Shown: positions 61,524-64,000 of the stretch, one piece after another | How the letters are laid out: each line of letters starts with the position of its first letter | Position numbering within the stretch: the stretch's first letter is position 1 | Notes under the pieces: generated by a model | What the model saw: only the letters and a program-made list of their open reading frames with translations | Database searches by the model: none | Told to the model about the DNA's origin: nothing | From: Marivita sp030148515 | Lineage (GTDB): Bacteria > Pseudomonadota > Alphaproteobacteria > Rhodobacterales > Rhodobacteraceae | Assembly: GCF_048006345.1 (NCBI RefSeq) | Contig: NZ_CP180351.1 | Span: 1,736,001 to 1,800,000 of the forward strand | Reading direction: 5' to 3' | Length of the DNA stretch: 64,000 nucleotides | Made by a program: the position numbers and the translations under genes

Positions 61524-62705
61524 TCAGTAGGTTTCAACGTGATATCGGCCTTCTTCGCGCAGTGCGTCGCGCAGATCGGGCCAGGATTGACCCATGTCGC
61601 CCGCGATCTGGGCGAAGGCGGCATCCACCCCCGCTTCCATTCCGCGCAACCCGCAGATGTAGATATAGGTATCCGGATCGTCCAACAGGGCCCGAACCTT
61701 TTCACGTTCGGCCAGAATCCGGTCCTGCACGTATTCTTTCTGCGTTGCCGGACTGCGGCTATAGACCAGGTGCTGATCCAGCAGATCGGCAGGCACTTTC
61801 TTGAGCGGACCGAAATAGGGCAGGCTTTCGGGAGTGCGCGCACCAAAGAACATGGTCATTCCCCCTGCCCTTCCCGTGCGCTGACGGCGCATGGTAAACG
61901 CACGCATGGGCGCGGACCCGGTACCTGTGCAGATCATCAGCAAATGCGCGGACGCATCACCCGGCATCAGGAACGTCGCTCCGAAAGGTCCGGTGACCTT
62001 GACCTCAGCCCCCGGCTCCAGATCGCACAGGTATGACGAGCAGACCCCCGCGGGATCACGCTTAACCGTCAGCGAAAGGTTGTTGAAATTCGGCCGCTCC
62101 CCGTCGCGCGGGCTGGAGACGGAATACAGCCGTGGCAAATGCGGATGACCCTTGTCGTCGAGGCCCGGCGCGATGATCCCAATGGATTGCCCTTCAAGCA
62201 CGGGCATCGACTGGGCACCGAAATCGAGAATGATATGGCGCACGTCATGTTCGGGATCGTCCGTCAGACGGAAATTGCCGGTCACTTTTGCGGTGACGGG
62301 TCGGCCAAGCGTATGCAGGTTCACAGTTGGCTTGGCTGCTGTTGCAGGCGCACGCGCCTTGCCACCCGCGCCCTTGTGCGCCTCTGCCAAAAGGGCCACC
62401 ATCGCATCGTCCAGGGCTTCAAGCCCGGTTTCCGCCTCGCTGCCACCGATGTCTTCCTGTGGCGGCATCTCGGTCCAGGAATACTGCTCCTCAAGGGTAT
62501 AGGGCGTGGTCACGACACGCCATTCGTCGATGGAACCGGTGGGGCAGACGGGAATGCAATCCATGCAGAAATTGCAGACATCCGCATTCACCACGACGTT
62601 CATGTCGTCATGCTCGATCGCACCGATCGGACAGGTGTTTTCGCACGTGTAGCACCGGATGCAAATCTCGGGGTCGATCAAGTGCTGCTTGATCGGGGCG
62701 CTCAT
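61524..62705 (-). CDS. boxA: Benzoyl-CoA epoxidase reductase component BoxA
   Basis: A 393-residue iron-sulfur flavoprotein that passes electrons from NADPH to BoxB. Two ferredoxin-type 4Fe-4S motifs are at the N-terminus (CIRCYTCENTCP, about 13-24, and CNFCMDCIPVCP, about 43-54). A ferredoxin-NADP-reductase module follows, with RLYSVSSPRDGE (FAD) and ICTGTGSAPMRAF (NADPH). The start at 62705 gives an ATGA overlap with the small upstream gene. Confidence 0.93.
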   Translation of the reverse strand: MSAPIKQHLIDPEICIRCYTCENTCPIGAIEHDDMNVVVNADVCNFCMDCIPVCPTGSIDEWRVVTTPYTLEEQYSWTEMPPQEDIGGSEAETGLEALDDAMVALLAEAHKGAGGKARAPATAAKPTVNLHTLGRPVTAKVTGNFRLTDDPEHDVRHIILDFGAQSMPVLEGQSIGIIAPGLDDKGHPHLPRLYSVSSPRDGERPNFNNLSLTVKRDPAGVCSSYLCDLEPGAEVKVTGPFGATFLMPGDASAHLLMICTGTGSAPMRAFTMRRQRTGRAGGMTMFFGARTPESLPYFGPLKKVPADLLDQHLVYSRSPATQKEYVQDRILAEREKVRALLDDPDTYIYICGLRGMEAGVDAAFAQIAGDMGQSWPDLRDALREEGRYHVETY

Positions 62706-62875
62706 CGGGCGACCTCCCGGCACAGGATGGCGTCGGGAAGGGTCATCATTTCGATCAGCGCGCGACAGGGGCCGGCACAGTCCCTGCAGCCCATACAGCG
62801 CCTGTGCAACGTTCCGATCTCGTGCGTGATGTCTGATGTGCGTGGGGCGCGGCCCACAGCCTGGTCGATGTTCAT
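62702..62875 (-). CDS. Small four-cysteine protein between boxB and boxA
   Basis: A 57-residue protein, starting MNIDQAVGR. A single cluster-type motif, CMGCRDCAGPC (C-x2-C-x2-C-x3-C, about 27-37), is ferredoxin-like, and a further Cys lies near the end. There is no second half-ferredoxin, so it could hold one 4Fe-4S cluster. ATGA overlap with boxA and position just after boxB argue that it is translated and works with the epoxidase. A longer frame from 62908 lacks support. I do not know an assigned function. Confidence 0.7.
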   Translation of the reverse strand: MNIDQAVGRAPRTSDITHEIGTLHRRCMGCRDCAGPCRALIEMMTLPDAILCREVAR

Positions 62876-62943
62876 GGCATGTCCTCTTGCTGGGGTGCCG
62901 GGGCGCAAGGCCCCGACCCGGTGTCGTTCCGGCCCTCGCCCCG

Positions 62944-64000
62944 TCAGGCCATGTGCAGTTTGACGTATTCGAAATCACCCGGCTTGTTGTCGATGCCCAC
63001 CTTGGGTGGCGCGATCCAGCTGGCGTATTTGCCGGGCTCGTAGCACGGCTTCATGAGGGACTGGACGAAATCGCCATCCGCCTTGGACGGCAGCCAGTCC
63101 GTTACGCCCTTTTCCCATGCTTCCTCGGAGATCAGGTTGCCTGCAGGATCGGCCTTGATCGCAGAGAAGATGCCGATCTGGCGGTGGAACGCTTCGTCGG
63201 GCAACTTCAGCTCGAACTCGATCCCGGCCTTCTCGATGATCTTGTTCCAGCGGCCGACCCCGCCCGAGGCGTCACGGATGTAATCGTCACGCAAGCGCAT
63301 ATTGATGGCGGTCAGCGCTGGCACTTCTTCGGCCACGATCTGACCGTCCTTGACGGTACGCACCACATAACTGTCCGACGTCAGCCGATGGTCATCGGTC
63401 AGACGGCTTTCCATATAGCGTCCCTTGATGCCGGCATTGAAGGCATTGGCCGCATTGGTCGAAACTTCTTGCCCGAACAGGTCGAGCGAAAGCGAATAAT
63501 GCAGGTTCAGCTTTTTCTGAATCGTGGGCAGATCGATCACCCCAAGATCACGGATCTTGTTGATGTCGTAGGGGTCGGAGATCCCGGCGTTTTTCATCGC
63601 AGTCACGGTGGCCTCGATCGTGCGGCCCACGCCGGTTTCACCGACGAACATGTGATGCGCCTCTTCGGTCAACATGAACCGGCAGGTGCGCGACAGCGGG
63701 TCAAAGCCCGACTGCGCGAGGCTTTCCAGCTGCATCTTGCCATCGCGGTCAGTGAAATAGGTAAACATGAAGAAAGACAGCCAATCAGGCGTCTCTTCGT
63801 TGAAGGCACCCAGCATCCGTGGCGCCTCGTCCGAACCCGACGACCGGCGCAGCAGGTCATCTGCCTCTTCACGACCATCTTTGCCGAAATACTTGAACAG
63901 CAAATAAACCATCGCCCAGAGGTGGCGGCCTTCCTCGACATTGACCTGAAAGAGGTTGCGCATGTCGTAAAGCGACGGCGCGGTTAGACCAAGGAAGCGC
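62944..64000 (-). CDS. boxB: Benzoyl-CoA 2,3-epoxidase oxygenase component BoxB (5' end outside window)
   Basis: The C-terminal 351 residues of the diiron oxygenase that epoxidises benzoyl-CoA with O2. The frame is open to base 64000 (reading in with RFLGLTAPSLYD), so the N-terminus lies beyond the window. Diiron-site residues are likely in VNVEEGRHLWAM and MLTEEAHHMFVGETGVGR, each with an E-x2-H. PSKADGDFVQSLMKPCYEPGKYASWIAPP near the C-terminus is typical of BoxB. The lyase BoxC is not in this window. Confidence 0.93.
   Translation of the reverse strand, partial: RFLGLTAPSLYDMRNLFQVNVEEGRHLWAMVYLLFKYFGKDGREEADDLLRRSSGSDEAPRMLGAFNEETPDWLSFFMFTYFTDRDGKMQLESLAQSGFDPLSRTCRFMLTEEAHHMFVGETGVGRTIEATVTAMKNAGISDPYDINKIRDLGVIDLPTIQKKLNLHYSLSLDLFGQEVSTNAANAFNAGIKGRYMESRLTDDHRLTSDSYVVRTVKDGQIVAEEVPALTAINMRLRDDYIRDASGGVGRWNKIIEKAGIEFELKLPDEAFHRQIGIFSAIKADPAGNLISEEAWEKGVTDWLPSKADGDFVQSLMKPCYEPGKYASWIAPPKVGIDNKPGDFEYVKLHMA

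Overview
The window is a dense, GC-rich stretch of an alphaproteobacterial chromosome or large replicon, most probably from the Roseobacter group of the Rhodobacteraceae. The evidence for this is the gene mix: tripartite tricarboxylate (TctABC), TRAP, CUT1, phosphonate-type and polyamine importers side by side, a boxA/boxB/boxR benzoyl-CoA cluster, and many ATGA or TGATG start/stop overlaps. I found no rRNA, tRNA, CRISPR array, phage module or intact insertion sequence.

Region by region: (1) 1-13328 holds a sensor kinase and an NtrC-like regulator with a degenerate AAA+ domain, divergent from galU. A tightly coupled operon follows, encoding a receiver-glycosyltransferase fusion, three GT4 glycosyltransferases, an ABC exporter, two APH-fold kinases and a histidine phosphatase. 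Matching 22-bp palindromes stand before galU and before this operon. (2) 13740-22500 is a four-carbon acid-sugar (threonate/erythronate type) catabolic operon: LacI regulator, TctCBA importer, a broken TauE/SafE fragment, an alpha/beta hydrolase, LtnD, OtnK, OtnC and OtnI. (3) 22660-40145 is devoted to phosphorus: ugpBAEC, an HAD-IIA protein, phnDCEE, a DeoR regulator, a Na+/phosphate symporter, a NUDIX protein, an AfuABC-type sugar-phosphate importer, a histidine-phosphatase relative and an inositol-monophosphatase-family enzyme.

(4) 40361-50795 is amine metabolism: a PotFGHI polyamine importer with an acetylpolyamine amidohydrolase and an N-carbamoylputrescine amidase embedded in it, then a trimethylamine-dehydrogenase-like flavoprotein, a LysR regulator, a DUF1028 protein and a Rid-family protein. 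A flavin monooxygenase (50990-52252) is divergent. (5) 52416-57767 carries an esterase-like hydrolase and a TRAP importer, divergent from a MarR regulator and an isocitrate-lyase/PEP-mutase-family enzyme across a nested palindrome. (6) 57828-64000 is the edge of a box (aerobic benzoyl-CoA) cluster: a bifunctional FadB-like protein, BoxR, a hotdog thioesterase, BoxA, a small cysteine-rich protein and BoxB, which is cut by the window end.

The most unusual material is the glycosyltransferase/kinase/exporter locus with its receiver-GT fusion and its apparently ATPase-dead NtrC relative, the concentration of phosphoester-acquisition genes, the four GCATNAT repeats in front of the FadB-like gene, and the small four-cysteine protein between boxB and boxA. 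All functional calls come from reading motifs and gene order by eye; no database search was run.
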